Shown here piece after piece: positions 12,801 to 27,721 of a stretch of 64,000 nt of DNA (its first letter is position 1; each line of letters begins with the position of its first letter). This DNA is from Hybos culiciformis. Its lineage: Eukaryota; Arthropoda; Insecta; Diptera; Hybotidae. The stretch spans positions 92,341,213 to 92,405,212 of the forward strand of contig OZ023274.1 of NCBI GenBank assembly GCA_964007475.1, read 5' to 3'. The notes under the pieces are model-generated. The model did no database searches and was not told the DNA's origin. It saw nothing but the letters and a program-made list of their open reading frames with translations. The translations under genes were made by a program, and so were the position numbers.

Positions 12801-15800
12801 TCGTCTTTTGATGAGTAAAAATTCTAGCTTATATAAAATGACTTGTTTAAATAATATTTTAGCATAATCCCTTAGGAATAAATATTGTAAATCGATTTAA
12901 AGGCATCTTAAACTTTTATTTTTTTTTTTTGATAAATCAAGAAAATTGAGAATATCAGATAAATTGAAAAATTGAATTTCCTTCCTCAGACATATGTATC
13001 ATCAATATTTCTGATTTTCGAAAGATAAATTTAGAAATAATGTAGACGGAAGTTTTGTTTTATTACTTTTTCCTGGAGGTTTTATAATTTTTATTCACTT
13101 TAAATGTCATGTTGTTATACGCTCAAAATTATTTTGAAACCTAAGACTATACTCTATAATTTGATTCATTAAAATTTTGGGCGCTGTCTATTAAATTGCT
13201 CTATCCTTATTTTAAGTGGAATATGAAATTTAAAAGTTTTGTTGTTTTAATTTAGGCACAATAAATAAAATGTGGACAAGATTCGATGCAAAATGTTAGC
13301 AAAACATAAAATCTTCAATAATTTTATTTTGATAAAACATTAATTAAATGTAAACTAACAGTAGAATCAGTCTTAATCAAAACAATTTAAAAACAAGGAA
13401 GGAAAAGTTTTTCTATCTGGCATTAATTATTAAACTTTTTAATTAACATTCGAGCGTTATTATATATTATGTATATCAAATTTTTCATTTGCCCTACAGG
13501 AACTTTAATATATATAAGATTGAAAAGTTTAAAATTCTTTTTGCAAATTTCTCTTATCACGTAGATAAAAATTTTAATTTTTCTATACTTTTCTACTTTA
13601 CCTGTCTAAACAAAATGTGTTTAAATATAGTTTTAAAGGTATACTAAGAATTTTAAAATATCAATAATAAATTCTTGAAATATAATTTTGAAACAATTAT
13701 ATTTATTTTATAAAACAAAAAAAAAATCTTTTTTAGAAATTTTGAATATTTTGAATTTTTTTTATTGATTTTTAGATCATTCAACTTAAATTTGGTTAAA
13801 AGAAAAAAAACCTAAATATGCCTATTTTTTATTATTTTTTCATTTCATAAGAAATGACGCAAACATATTTATTTGAATGGGATATAAGTTAATTTTTTTT
13901 TTTTTTGTAAATCTTGCTCAATAAAATAATGGTTTATTTTGGGAAAAACAAAAAAAATAGATTTCAAGATACCTAAATAACTTTTAACATAACATTTTCT
14001 ATTAAAATACTTATATAAGGCTTTATAATTATTACGTAGTATATCAGAATTTTACGTATACATAATGTGTATAAAATAAAGAAAAGCGATAAGATCATCC
14101 CACATCAAATAGGTATATTAATTATATCTATTGAAAAATATATGTTTAAAGTATTGAAAATTAATTTCAAATTTAGAATATTTTTTACTATCCCGACTAG
14201 AGATTCTACTGAAAGTTTTCTGACCACTGCCTTCATAACTTTTCTGACTTAGTGTTACAAAGTTGGCTATAAAATTTGGATTGCAGTTATTATTTATTGC
14301 ATTATTTAATAAAAATTGCTATTATTTATTCTTTTCGGAATGAAAAATATTTGACAATTTTTTTGTTTAACAAGATAGTTTCATTTTTGAGAGATTGAGG
14401 TACATTCATTGAGATTCTTGAGATTCTTTTCTAAGTTCATATTTATATCAATTTAATTTTTTTTTTAATATTTCATGAGATTTCCATGTTTTTATATAGA
14501 TATTAATGTTAAGTTAAGGTAAAATATTAATATTTTATGTCAATGCCAATTGTTTTTTTTTTAATATCACATGATACACATGGGCATGGGAATATAATAT
14601 TATGAAAAATGTATGTAGAAAGTATAAGCAATATTTTCTATATATTTGATTTATTTTAAAGAAAACAAAACGCAATTTAAAAAAAACCAAATTTGAATTT
14701 ATTATCTGAACATTGTCCTTCGTATATTAAGTCTAAAAAGGATACACATGCATGTACTGTACATATACATAAAATGCTGTCTGAACCAACTAAGCTTCGG
14801 GGCAAAAAAGGATACAATGCTATTTTATTTTTTTTATTATATCTTATCAATCAATTGATATTTTGGAAATACATCAGGTAAAAAATTTTAACTACACCAC
14901 GGCGTTAAGGGATACAATATTATTATTAAAGAGACGTCATTAAATTGTTCAATTAAAGTTGATCAATTTATATGTTTTCAGACCTATCAATTTGTAATTT
15001 TTTTTTTGTCTACAGAATTTTCATAATACCTATATAAAATGTTGTGCATTTAATTTGACAATATTATATTAATGTGTCGTTTAATAAATTATTATAAGAT
15101 TTATAAAGTGAAGCAAAAATAATCAAATTTTTGTAAGTTTAATCACTTGATTAAAAGCTACATGAATGAGAGCTGGGAACTGTATCTCAAAAACAAATTT
15201 TTCATAAGGTTGGTGGACGATGGATTACAAAGAAAAAATACTAGCATCATTATGGGAGAAATAAAATGACGGATAAAATGAATATATTTTTAGGACTATA
15301 ACAAAATTTGAATTACTTATAGCTAAAAAACTGTTTTAAATAATTTCAAATATTTATTATTAACTACTTCTTTCCATTTAAGACTTCCACCTGAAATATC
15401 CCAATAATAAAATTCCCAATATATGTATCACAATAATATGTTTGTCTTTACGTCATGTCAGTAGGTGTGAGGAAAATTTTTTAATATAAATATAAAAATG
15501 ACAGCTGCTTTCTGGGGTAGAAATATCATAAACATGCGCATATTATCACAAAAAAATAAAATTTATGTATTTTTTTTCCTCCAAAAATTAGATTCAATGA
15601 TAAAGAATGGTATAAAAAGGAATATTCTTTAAAACAAATTTAGTTCTTGTACAGAGTGTAGTAAAATAATGTAGTAGTCTCAAATAAATATTTCAACAAA
15701 ATAAATATTCTTAAAATCCGAAATTCCGATTTTTACATCAAGGAACATAGAATTAGAGCAATAGAGAGCCTTATGGAAAAAAGTCTGCAGAAAATTACAC

Positions 15801-18800
15801 CAACTGTAAGTGCCCTAATTTCATTGCGAAAGTCTATGCTCGTTTTAATTTAGAATGTTATTATCTAGCCCTGAAAGAGTTCCAAAAGAAGAAAAAAAAC
15901 CATTTATCTTTTTCTTAACCCTCTCATAAACTAGAAAATCAAAAAATAAGTATCAGGAAAAATAAAAATTAATTTTTTAAACACAAAATTAATAAAATTA
16001 AGTTATGTTTTGTCGCAATATAGTCCATTTCACTGGACCGTACATTCTCATCTTATTTAGAGAAAGTTTACAGGTCAATATTTTTAAACTTGCCTGGTTC
16101 ATGATGTACGACTCAAATATACAGAGCCAATAACTTACCAAACCTCATAAAACTAAAAACAATATTGAAAATTTCCTGTCTTATCATATCAAAAGTTCGT
16201 GTTTAATTCAGAAATGATTAAATTTTTTTTTTTATACCATTTTATTTAAAAATAACAATCAAATTTCTATCTCGCTTTTCCTTCGTGAGTTTTGCGTGTA
16301 TATGTGCACAGGGAATTTTCCATTACTATATATAATTTTTTTTAGGGTAATTTCAAAATATTTGCCACATCGATTTTCAGTCAAAAAAAGCATTTATTTT
16401 TAGCGAGTTGCGTGTGTGATTGAATTGTAATATACACAAGAAAAAAAAAAAAAGAAAATTAAAAAGAAAATTTTCTAAGAAAAAAAAACTAAAAATTTTA
16501 ATTAAATAAAAACGAATTTTTATTACGTTTTATTGAAATTATTCTTTTTCGTAAAAATATAAAATACAACATTTTTTTCAACATTATTTTCTAAGCTTAA
16601 TTTTTGTTTCAATCTCAAGCTTTTCCTAATAACATTTCATTTTTCTCCGTCAGTTTTCCATATGGTTTGAAAAAAAAAGAAAAAAAAAATTGAGCAAAAA
16701 AAATTTTTTAACTTAAAAAAAGTTACAAAATAAAGTTATCAAAATAATTGAAAATAAAATTTATTAAAAATAATAAATAAAAAAAAATTATTCGAAAATA
16801 TAAAGTAAAAGTTAAAATTATAAAAAAATTAAAAATTAAATCAAATTTTTTGTATATTTTTTTTTTATCTCTTACTACTATTTTTTTTTTGAATTTTTTT
16901 TTTTGGGTAAAAATCTATTTTTAGGTAAATATCGATTTATAAAGGTGTGTTTTTTTTCCATATTCGAAGTTCTCTCAGGAAAATTTTATTGTGGTAGTGT
17001 GGTGATTTTCACATAAAGTATATTTTATATATAGAAATTGTATATTTTAGTTTTTTCATTATCAGATAAAAAATAAAATTATTATCAGAGACTTAAATAT
17101 ACAATAAAAAAAAAAAATTCATAAAACAATAAAAATATAATAAAATTATTGTGATTATTATTACATTTTTGAATTTTTATTGAAATTTTCCGGATTTGTT
17201 TTTTTCTGTTGTTGCGGTTGTTTTTATTGAATAAAATAAATCGAGGTAAGTCTAAATTATTTTTTCGACTATTTTGTTTATTTTGAAATTTAAAAATTTT
17301 CATTTTATTTACTAATAATTTTTTTTTTTTATGTTTTATTAATAATTTTCTTATCTAATGAATAATTAATTTATACTAATTTTGAAGAAATATATTTAAA
17401 TTTTCTATTTATTTACTTTAGGTATGTATATATTTTCCTTCAAATTTTCAAAGTAAATTTATTGATTACGAAAACAAGTGAAAAACGAAAAAAAAAAATA
17501 AAATGAAGATAAAATTTTGAGGAAGGATAACATTTTGGAAATTTATTTTTCGCTACATCTATAGTTAATTTATTTTTTTTGTTATCCTTTTTATCGTAAT
17601 CAAAAGGAAAAAAAAATTATTTATATTTATATAAAAATTTTACATATAAAAAAAGAAATAAATTAAAATTATTTTATTTTGTATGTTTTTTTTTGTCATT
17701 TTATAAATTTTTCTTTTTTAAAAGTGTACTTAACTTCTGTTGTTATTTCTTTGAGGTTTTCATCATCAAAAAATAAGTAAAAGAAAATTCCATTGAATTA
17801 AATTTTTGTTTTTGTCTTTTTTATTTATTTTCCTTTGTTTTTTTTTTGTTTTAACAAAATTTTTATAAAAATATTCTTATTCCACTTTGAACCGTCGAAG
17901 TATATGTCGTTGGCCTATTATTATACTTTTGTTCAGAGTTTGTTAAGTTTTCTAAAATTATAACATATTTTTCTCATTTAGAAGTATCACTTTGAAAAAT
18001 TACTTAATTTTAAAAAGTCTACATTTCCTGTTTTATTTGTAGAGACTTTTACCAGTAATGTTATTTTAAAGATAATTGAATCCAATTATATTCTATTTGC
18101 GATGAAAAGTAGTATCAAAAAATAAGTTGAAAATAAAAATAATCGCAGTGTTGATATAAATGAAAAATTTTTAATTAAAGTTTTTCTCGATTTTCATCTA
18201 ATACAAGAATACCAAAAATGATAAATAAAAACATAATAAGAAATTTGAATAATTTTTTTTTTATAATTAAATTCTAGTTTTTGACCTCATTTTTGAACTC
18301 AATTTCATTCAAAACAAAAGAAAATTAATTTTTTTTTCATTCAATCTTGACAAAATTTTCAATTAAACTCTGAAATTAAATGAAAACATCTGAAGAGGAT
18401 TTACATATGTATATAGTTTTTTTTTTTCTGAGTTATCTTAAGTAACAAGTTAAAATAATAGATCGAGACATCTTAATAACTATGTGTAAAGCTTTTAACC
18501 CACTTCTATTCCAGGTACTTTATTATTAGCTCTATTAAATGATAAATAAAATTTTCATATGGAAATTTTTTTTCTTTGTGATATTTATATATTTATAATA
18601 CATTATCATCATCAACCTTGAAATGATTGAAAGGAATTATAATTTTCTCTATTATATTACCATATATATATAGTAACAGAATTTGATTTTTATACATTTT
18701 TCATAAATACCATTGAGACTATATCAGAATAATCTTTATTTTATAATCTTTGAAAAGATTTTCACATATATATACAACATTTATGTATGCATACATAAGT

Positions 18801-21800
18801 AAATTTTAAATTAAATATGAATTGACAGCATACCAAATATACGTCAAAATATATAAAACATAATATGTACAAAAGCAAAAAAAAGAACAATCAGAAGAAA
18901 AAATATATAAAAATAAAAATCAATACACAAAAAAAAAAAAAAAACGAAAAAAAAGGCAATTGTACAAAAATAAAATATAAAAATAATGATTTTTATTTTT
19001 ATTTTTATTTTTTTTTTTTAATTCTTCATATATAAATATTTAGTATTCCATAGAGAGAAATTTTGTGTAAATTGAAATAAATGTTATTGTTTAATATAAA
19101 AAAAAAAAAAAAATATCTATTTTACTTATTAATATTTTTATCTCATTTAAGGATAAAATCTAGATATAAAATTAATATCGAGTAGATATAAATATGTATG
19201 CTTTTAAAAATAATGTCTTGGAAGCTATATATACTTCATCAAAAAAATAAAAATCTGAAAAATGTCGCACGTGAAAGTTTTTTTTTTCGAACTGATGGAT
19301 GACATTGATGTTGTGATTGTGACATATTACATATCAGACAAAAATATTCGAACACTAACTATAATAGATAATTCCTTTTAAAATCATGCAAAATTTCAAT
19401 AATTTTCAATAAGGCCAGAAAATACTGGAAAGCTTTTAAAGAACACAAACGAATAGAGCAAAATGTGTTAAATAAGTCGTTAGAGCTAAAAGAAGTCAAT
19501 TTAATTCAATTCAATTCAATTCTTTTTTAATTTTAATATTAGATAATTTAAAATATAATTTTATTCAGAGTTTAACTTTTATGCCTCTTCTTCTGAGATA
19601 TTTTTATTTACAATATTATATATGCGATAGAACTTAATATTATTACATTTTAAGGAAAATTTTTAGTATTTGAAATTAAAGAAGTCTATTTCTTTAATAT
19701 AAGCAATATATTTGAGATGAATGAATTTTTGAGCAGAACTTAAATTTCATTTTCTTCGCCACAGGGAACACGAACGAGATGCAAAATCTTGAACCTACAG
19801 AACTCAAAAATTAATTTAAAACTTTAAGGACGAACGAAATCTGGAGTTAAATATTTTAAATTTTTATGTTTTTTTTTGCGTGTAATCAAGAATTTCAATA
19901 ATTTATTTATTCATTTTATTATTATAGACTACATATTAAAATACATACATAATATGCTATATATATGTACGTATAATAATTTTTTGTTATTTACATTATA
20001 TTTTAGATATAATAATTACTTAAAATAATATTATTATACTTATCGTCTAAAAAAAAAAATTAATTCTACAAAAAAAAAAATTTATATTTTAAAAGAGTCT
20101 TAAAAAAAAAAAAACTTTTTCAAATAAAATTATCACAAATACAGCTAAAATTTAATTTTGTGTGCCTTTAGGTTAATTTTTCATTTTATAAAAAAAAAAC
20201 AAAATTTAGAAAAATAAACATGAACAACTTTTTCGTAGAAAAAGAAAATTTTCAAAAACTTTTTTTTATTTTTCATTTCTTGTTATTTTTTTGTTTCAGT
20301 CAATCCTTTTTATCTAGACAGTTTTTTTTTGTTTTGTTTCAAAATGCTTTAACTTCTTTTTACTTGAAGTGGGTTTTATCTCATTATAGGGCATATACTG
20401 TATGTTGCCATCATTTTAGAAAAATAATAATGATATTATGTATTATTTTACTATTTTTTATATTAAGAATTTCAAGGCCTTGAAAAAAAAAACAGCAAGA
20501 AGATTTAATTAAAACCAAAGAACTGAAAGTGTTTATTTCTGTTTTGCAAATTATTATTTGAATTTTTTATTATTATAAATAAAGTTTTATTTTTTGTATT
20601 AAATTTATTTGCAAATAATCTTAAATAAAGCAATTTAAATTCAAAAAGACTTTTAAAATCTATTAAAATTTTTATTTTTTTTGTGAATATTGAGAAACTT
20701 GGAGACAGAAATTCATATTATAAATTTTGTGCATAAATCGTAAAGAAAATTTATATTTTTGTTGAATATAATATTGCTTTGAAGAACTATTAAGTTCAAT
20801 TAGAAAATTAATTGGGTTCAGAAAGGAATACTATCTAAAAGAGGTCCAAAAGTTTTTATACATATTTTAGTTAAAGTTTTAAGTAGAAATAACTCATGAA
20901 CGGTCTGTTGTACCTTATTTTTGAAAGCATATGTCCTGAAAAGTACACATGATTATAATACTGATGTTCAATAAGCGTAAGCGCCACCAACTCTATAATT
21001 AATTTTTTCATTTAAAATTAAAAAAAAAATTTTTGATAGATTATTATACGTACATACCTACACAAATTTTCCTTTTTTTTTTAAATTTTATAGTTGAAAA
21101 AACTTTTAGTTGAATTATTGATTATATGTATGTGGGAGAATATATTTATGAAAGTCTTGTAAATAAATTAATGACCTTATTTATTTCTAGTTTACCCTTC
21201 TTTTCTAATAGAAACCTTAAATAAATATTATATGCATAATATATGTAGGTATATAGTATCTGTATTTCTTTTTCTTTTTGTACTGAATATAATATAAATG
21301 TAAATCTTTGAACTTTTACAAGCAATTGAATGAGAAAATAGTTTCCAATATCTTGAGACAAATGACCTGAATTCTTGACACGGTGGCTTTTGTTTTTTTT
21401 TTTTCATTTTTATTCTGAAAAATGTCAACATAAAATATTTTTTATTGAATAAAAAGGCTTATGATACCTAAATTTATGTGTATAATATGCAATATATTCC
21501 ATCAAGTATATTTCTTTATAGCTCATGATGATGGTTGGATGAAAGTGTATATAGTTGATATAGTTATGCATAAAATTAAATAAAAATTCAAAATTATTAT
21601 ATTTTTATTTGATTTTATGATAACACGGCCTTCAACGTTTGGCGACAAAAGCTTTTAAATAAATATTTTTCTATTTTCTTGTTTTCTTTTACCATTTGCT
21701 ATCAATTAAACCGACTCTAAATTTTGAATTTGTCTGTTCGTCACTAAAGTTCTTATAACACTATTAAATCGCTAAGCCGATTTCGGATGTTGAATGCAAG

Positions 21801-24800
21801 AATTTCCTATCATTCCTATCATTCTTTTTAAGCTAGACGATGTAATTTTAAACTTATGGGGTACATATACTTATGGTTTCCATACTACTGAGTTTATTTT
21901 CCTATTTTTAAAATGCCGATAGCCAATTAGATGTTGATTGTTTTAAAATCGGATTCATTTATGATTTACAATAAGCTTCTTTTTTTAAACCTTCATAGTC
22001 AGAAAAATTAAACAACATTTTTTAAAAGGTTAGAAGCTATTTATACATAGCTACAAGGAACTATTCTTCGGTAATGTTACATTCATAATATCTTTTTCTT
22101 GTACATACATTTTTGTTTTGTTCTTTTAATATTAATAATGAACATAAGGTGTAAATTTAATATATTGAAAAAAAAAAAATTTTTACATTCTTAATAAACT
22201 TTTAGTTTCTATATCCTTATCCTTATAGTTTTTTTTTTTGTTCAGGTATTTTTATATATATACATTATTATAATGATTATAACAAGTTCAACAAGGACAA
22301 GGTTGAGAAATAATAATAATAATAATATCGTAATAAAAAATTATATTTGCTTTGTATGTTATGAAGTACTAAAACACGTCATGCAATCAAAATTTTCTTT
22401 TAATAACACATTTTAAACATTAAATGTTTAGATTGCACGAACAATCAAATTTCCCACTCAAATAAATAAAAAAATAAAATGACAAAAAAAATAATACAAA
22501 TAATGCCTTGGTTCGACCATATTGACAATTGATAATTCTAAAACCAAAGTAAAAATCTTTTATTGAATTATATTTTGTTGAGTATCTATATTTTTTTTAA
22601 GTATGGGGAAAAGTTTTTCATTTTTGTTTTTCTTTGAAAGGAAATTTTCAAATTATATTTATTAATAAAAAAAAAAACGAAGTTTTCCAGTCAACATTGT
22701 TTGAATTCAAGAATATTGGAAAAATAACTTTAATAGATTTACTGAAAAAATACAAAAAATGTTAAGTACGATTCTTTTTAGATAAATATTTCATTTCATT
22801 TAAATTACAGCACAGGCATATTACGAAACTGAGTTAGAAAAAAAAAATTAATAAAAAGTAAAAAAAAATCAGTTTCGATGACAACATCTCCCATTTCCTT
22901 TTGAAGGATAAAATGAAAAAAAAAAAAAACATATACATGGACATAAAAAATTATCCAAACATAGATTATTTATATAAATACATTCTTATTAAACTTAAAT
23001 GTGTGTTTGAATGAAAAATATTCAACCACCAAATAATAGAAAGGTAAGAATTCTTTCTTCCTTTATTTTTTTTATATACGAAAAATGAAATTATATTTTC
23101 TTTTTTATTAGCTTGTATATTGTGAAAAAACTCTGTAAGATAACAAAGAATCCTTGAGAGGGCAATCATAATAATTGTAGCACCCTACATAGATTATATA
23201 TGAAAAAAAAAATATCGTTAAGAATTACTGAAACTATATTAAATTATTTTTAGTTCAAAACAACTACATTTATGTACACTTATACTGTAACATGTCTACA
23301 AACTTAATCTTTTTTAACATTTAAATAATTTTTTATAATATTAATTAAGAAAATCGTTCTAAATTTAAAACATGACAATGATAATCTCAAAGGTGAATTT
23401 TTTAATTATTTTTATAATAAAATTGGTAATATGGAAAGGTGTACCTTAAAATTACAACATTATTTTCATTTATTCTTTTCTGTTTTTTTTTTTTTTTTTT
23501 TAAATAACATAGTTTCATAAAAAAATTGATTAGGACAAAATATTAAAGGGATTAAGATAGACAAGAATTAAGAAAATAGTCCTTTTTTAAGACCTGAAAC
23601 AACTTTTTCAATTTCTTCAATATGAGACTATCTAATTCCATCATTATTATAGACAATTTGTATTAAATGAAATATATTTAAAATATTGACTTCACATAGA
23701 ATGTTTTATAATTTACAGAAATTTTAAAATTGGCAAACCAAAAGAAATCTTAATTCTTTAATGAAAATTTGTTTAAAAAATTTTTTACATACAAGATTGA
23801 TTCATTTCTTAAAAATAATATTTAACTCTTTTTTTTAGTAGTACATTTATTGACAGTCGGTCAACAAATTCACATCATTATTTTTTTTTTAATCAATTTA
23901 TTTTTTTCACTACAAGGGCACATTTAACTTTCATTGACGTCATTTTAAGGACATCAGTCTTGATGAAAACGCAAAAAATTATATGAAAAAATTATTCATG
24001 ATATGACTATTTTTTCTTCTTTATTTATATTTATTTATTTTTTGTTTTTGTTTGTTTTCTTCTGAAGAAAATAGGTACCTAATCTACGTTGTATTTTTTT
24101 TATTTTTATATTAAAATGGACTATGTATACTGTTGTAGTGTAATGTTACTTTCTGTTCAGCAATGTGAACACTTATAGATTAAAAAAAAAAATATGTATC
24201 ACAATAATAATGGCGAAGAAAATTATATTTGACATGGGGGTCGAGACTAATTAAAAAATTCTATGCACAATTAAATAAAATCGTCGCAAAAAATTTCAAT
24301 AAAGATTTAAGTATTAGAGAGAGCCAGGAGTTAAATTGTTTAGATAGCTTTAATAAATTTTCTAATGAAAAATTAATGACTATTTTATTGACAATATTAT
24401 ACTCAGTTATAACGTACATAGTTATAATTCTTATTATGAAAGTACTTGTTAATTCACATCCTTGCTCGATTGGAGACCGTTTTCAATTTACAAGTAACCA
24501 TACCTTAAGTTCAGAACTTAATTTTATTTAAATAATCAAAATATTATTTTAATTAAAATAAAAATTTATTTTAATGAAACTAATAATACAACAAGTTAGA
24601 TATATTTCAATCATAAAGCGTAATAGTTTGAAGAAAAGTATATAATATACATTATATTAAAAAATATCATTACTACTTATACACACCTGTTGAATGAAAA
24701 ATAATTTTCACAAGTACAAATGCAGATTAACATAAATTTATATTTATATAAATTTTTTTAATACATATATTATAAAACCAATACCTCTAAGTATATAGTA

Positions 24801-25871
24801 TATGTATAACATAAGCAGAAAAACAAAGCAACCTTGTATGCATATTTTCCCAAATATACTTGACATTTATGATTAGGTTGATGGATCAGTTAAATGTTAA
24901 AAAATAAAATAAAATGAAACAGCATTAATTTTTTGTGTTTTTGTTTATGCTGCAGCAGCAATAAGAGAAATGGTAAAAAATGTGATCTAGTATAAAAACT
25001 ACGGTAAATCGGCTAAATTCATTTAAAAAATGTTCATTAATGAATTAGTAGGGTTTTAACTTCTGCTTTAACTATAAAATCTTAAAATAAAAACTTAATA
25101 TTTAATATTGATTTTGAGTTTAGTAGTGCCACTATTAAATTTTTTTATCATCACTTCCATTTCTATTCGTTTATCGCAGATTACAAATTTTCGGAAACTT
25201 GACACAGATGTTATTGTTTTCAAAATTTAAATCTCAAGTTTATGAAGTTTGAATAACAATGAATAAATATATTTAACACTGCGATGAAATAAAATAATTT
25301 AATTTCAACAAAAAAAAACTAATTATTATAACATTATTTAAGGCACACTCAAATTATAACATTACCCTATAGTTTATTTTTAGATTAAATGTACCGATAA
25401 CAATTTAGCACACATATAATATACATTAAACTTAATTTTATTAAAATAGGTCTACTTTACATTATTAAAAAAATTTCTGATAAACTTGTAGGCTTATATG
25501 TAGTTAAAACAATGTACAACATTTTTTTTTTTGGGAAATTAATATTAAACAAACTTTAGCCTATAGGAAATAAGAGTGTTCAAATAAATCTAATTTATAA
25601 CATAAGCTTAGTGTATAAATTTTGGTTAAAAAACTAGAAAGCAAAGAAAATTTTCTGTTAACTATTTCTAATAATCATTATTATTTATGTAAATATCATA
25701 CAAAACATATAAAATGTTGACATTGGTAAGAATGTAAAAAAAAAAAAAATTTACCATAAGATTTAAAAATTTATGAACTAATTTCATAATTCGTAATGTA
25801 AAATGTAATATTATTTGGAGTGAATGAGTCAAGGAGCTGATGATTACGGCGGGCCAATGACGCTAATGTAC

Positions 25872-25973
25872 GTTCCCAACTAGCAAATTAGCTCTATAAG
25901 AGAATTCGATCCTTTTAGTATAAATGTATTCTGTAGTAACTATCTACAAGAAAAACCTGCTAGTTGGGTTCCC
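25872..25973. repeat. Short dispersed repeat, copy 1, with inverted ends
   Basis: A block of about 75 bp beginning CAACTAGCAAATTA (25878) is repeated with high similarity at 43383-43462. Shared landmarks are CTCTATAAGAGA, TTCGATCCTTTTAGTA and AGTAACTATCTACAAGAA. This copy is bounded by short inverted repeats, GTTCCCAACTAGCA at the left and TGCTAGTTGGGTTCCC at the right, which the other copy lacks. The GTTCGATCC-like core resembles a pol III B box, but no full tRNA fold is convincing. It lies in the Rab3 5' flank. Confidence 0.6.
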
Positions 25974-26479
25974 AACCTCGAACTTAAACCTGGCTTTTTT
26001 AGCAACTTATGTTTTTATTTTAAATGCATACAATATAAAATTTATTTTGTGTAATTTTTCTTTAAATATTACAACATTATTTTTCAATGAAAAAAAAATA
26101 ATGGAAATGATGCTAGCTCGTCTATTTTGGAAAACTTTATTAGGGTTTATTCTAATTTTCATTGTAAATATATACAATGGGTTACAGTTTATTTTTCTTT
26201 TATTTTCTAAGGATTAGGTACAGCTTTCTTTAATATTGCAACATAATGTTCAACATATTTAATTTCAGTAGAAAAAAATTGTCTGTTGTTTCTTTCTTCT
26301 TTTTTTTTTTTTAAATATGAATAGAAATAATTTTTAATTGCTTTTGTCATAAAAAGAAAGAAAAGTAAATTTTCAGAAAAAAATAACATATTTCTGCTAA
26401 ACCCTTTCCAAAAAAAATGTTTCCAAGGTTTGAATTTGTAAAAGAATGTACATGATACCCAAACCGACCTCAAAAGCTG

Positions 26480-26483
<4 letters not shown>

Positions 26484-26516
<33 letters not shown>
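26484..26516. repeat. (AT)n microsatellite
   Basis: An uninterrupted AT dinucleotide run immediately precedes the T-rich tract and acceptor of the first Rab3 coding exon. It is likely length-polymorphic and lies between the branch region and polypyrimidine tract. Confidence 0.9.
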
Positions 26517-26525
<9 letters not shown>

Positions 26526-26532
26526 TTTACAG

Positions 26533-27721
<1,189 letters not shown>

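Larger units (their letters stand above)
9600..26483. other. AT-rich 5' flank of Rab3, no supported coding gene
   Basis: About 17 kb of A/T-run-rich DNA. Because the first Rab3 coding exon begins directly at a splice acceptor, at least one untranslated Rab3 exon should lie somewhere here. A consensus donor, TCGAG followed by GTAAGT at 17246, is one candidate. Minor repeats include a TTCAA run at about 19505-19522 and an AAT run at about 22309-22326. A moderately complex block at 21700-21960 is unlike the surrounding DNA but not recognised. Open frames at 11302-11559, 20220-20483 and 24229-24531 have no recognisable domains and are judged chance. Confidence 0.5.

Noticed and set aside
19505..19522. 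TTCAA pentanucleotide run
   Set aside because: Ordinary short tandem repeat in AT-rich DNA with no associated feature.
23935..23942. Perfect CRE-like palindrome TGACGTCA
   Set aside because: A single 8-base match in the Rab3 flank without promoter context is not sufficient for a regulatory call.
24229..24531. 100-codon + strand open frame with a hydrophobic segment
   Set aside because: It starts at TTG, has no ATG until the middle and no recognised domain; the length is within chance for the composition of the window.
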